DNA of 22,025 nt, taken from assembly GCA_002372855.1 (NCBI GenBank), contig DFIZ01000027.1, forward strand, positions 1 to 22,025, written 5' to 3'. Under the pieces are notes generated by a model, which worked only from the letters and a program-made list of their open reading frames with translations, made no database searches and was not told the origin of the DNA. Both the position numbers and the translations under genes were made by a program. Numbering within the stretch: position 1 is the stretch's first letter; the number at the start of each line of letters is the position of its first letter. This stretch comes from Bacteroidales bacterium UBA3684. GTDB lineage: Bacteria > Bacteroidota > Bacteroidia > Bacteroidales > P3. This document shows, piece by piece, positions 21,984 to 22,025 of the stretch.

Positions 21984-22025
21984 ATTGCGCTTCGCGGATT
22001 GAAACATCCCGCCGTAGGCGAAAAA

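Overview
The window looks like chromosomal DNA from a GC-rich member of the Bacteroidota, probably an unclassified Bacteroidales. Four things point there. Three promoters match the Bacteroidota form TTTG-N19-21-TAnnTTTG. There is an outer-membrane barrel with an N-terminal CarboxypepD-regulatory-like domain. One secreted protein ends in a type IX secretion (T9SS)-style sorting domain. The transketolase has a separate N-terminal half-subunit. Genes are GC-rich and spacers are AT-rich or made of short repeats. I see no rRNA, tRNA, CRISPR array, transposase or phage gene, and I cannot name the species.

Region 1 (about 1-7231, + strand) is the most interesting part. One promoter (178-208), overlapped at the start site by a palindromic operator (211-232), precedes eight co-directional genes: a small two-helix membrane protein, an outer-membrane beta-barrel receptor-like protein, a YbjQ-family protein, an ABC ATPase, two paralogous six-helix permease-like proteins, a lipoprotein, and a YtrA-type GntR repressor as the last gene. 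The gene content resembles Gram-positive ytr-type GntR/ABC operons, with an outer-membrane barrel and a lipoprotein added. I infer an autoregulated trans-envelope ABC system whose substrate is unknown.

Region 2 (7442-10336, +) is a large secreted M16 zinc peptidase. Region 3 (10337-10717) is a non-coding stretch between convergent genes. It holds a GC hairpin, heptamer repeats, a 134-bp palindrome, a G-rich repeat and a terminator.

Region 4 (10718-16900, - strand) reads yidC, nhaD-type antiporter, a membrane-anchored lysozyme-like protein, and two related lipoproteins, with a clear promoter before yidC. Region 5 (17083-21938, +) is a secreted LRR/T9SS-type protein followed by a tight operon: MBL/beta-CASP ribonuclease, lipoprotein nuclease, Pro/Lys/Ala-rich lipoprotein, transketolase N-subunit.

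The spacers are a second theme. Many are filled by locally distinct short tandem repeats (7-, 9-, 10-, 11- or 12-bp units). Others carry paired, inverted CCCCTCTCC-type hairpins that end just before start codons, and one of these has become the C-terminus of the ABC ATPase.
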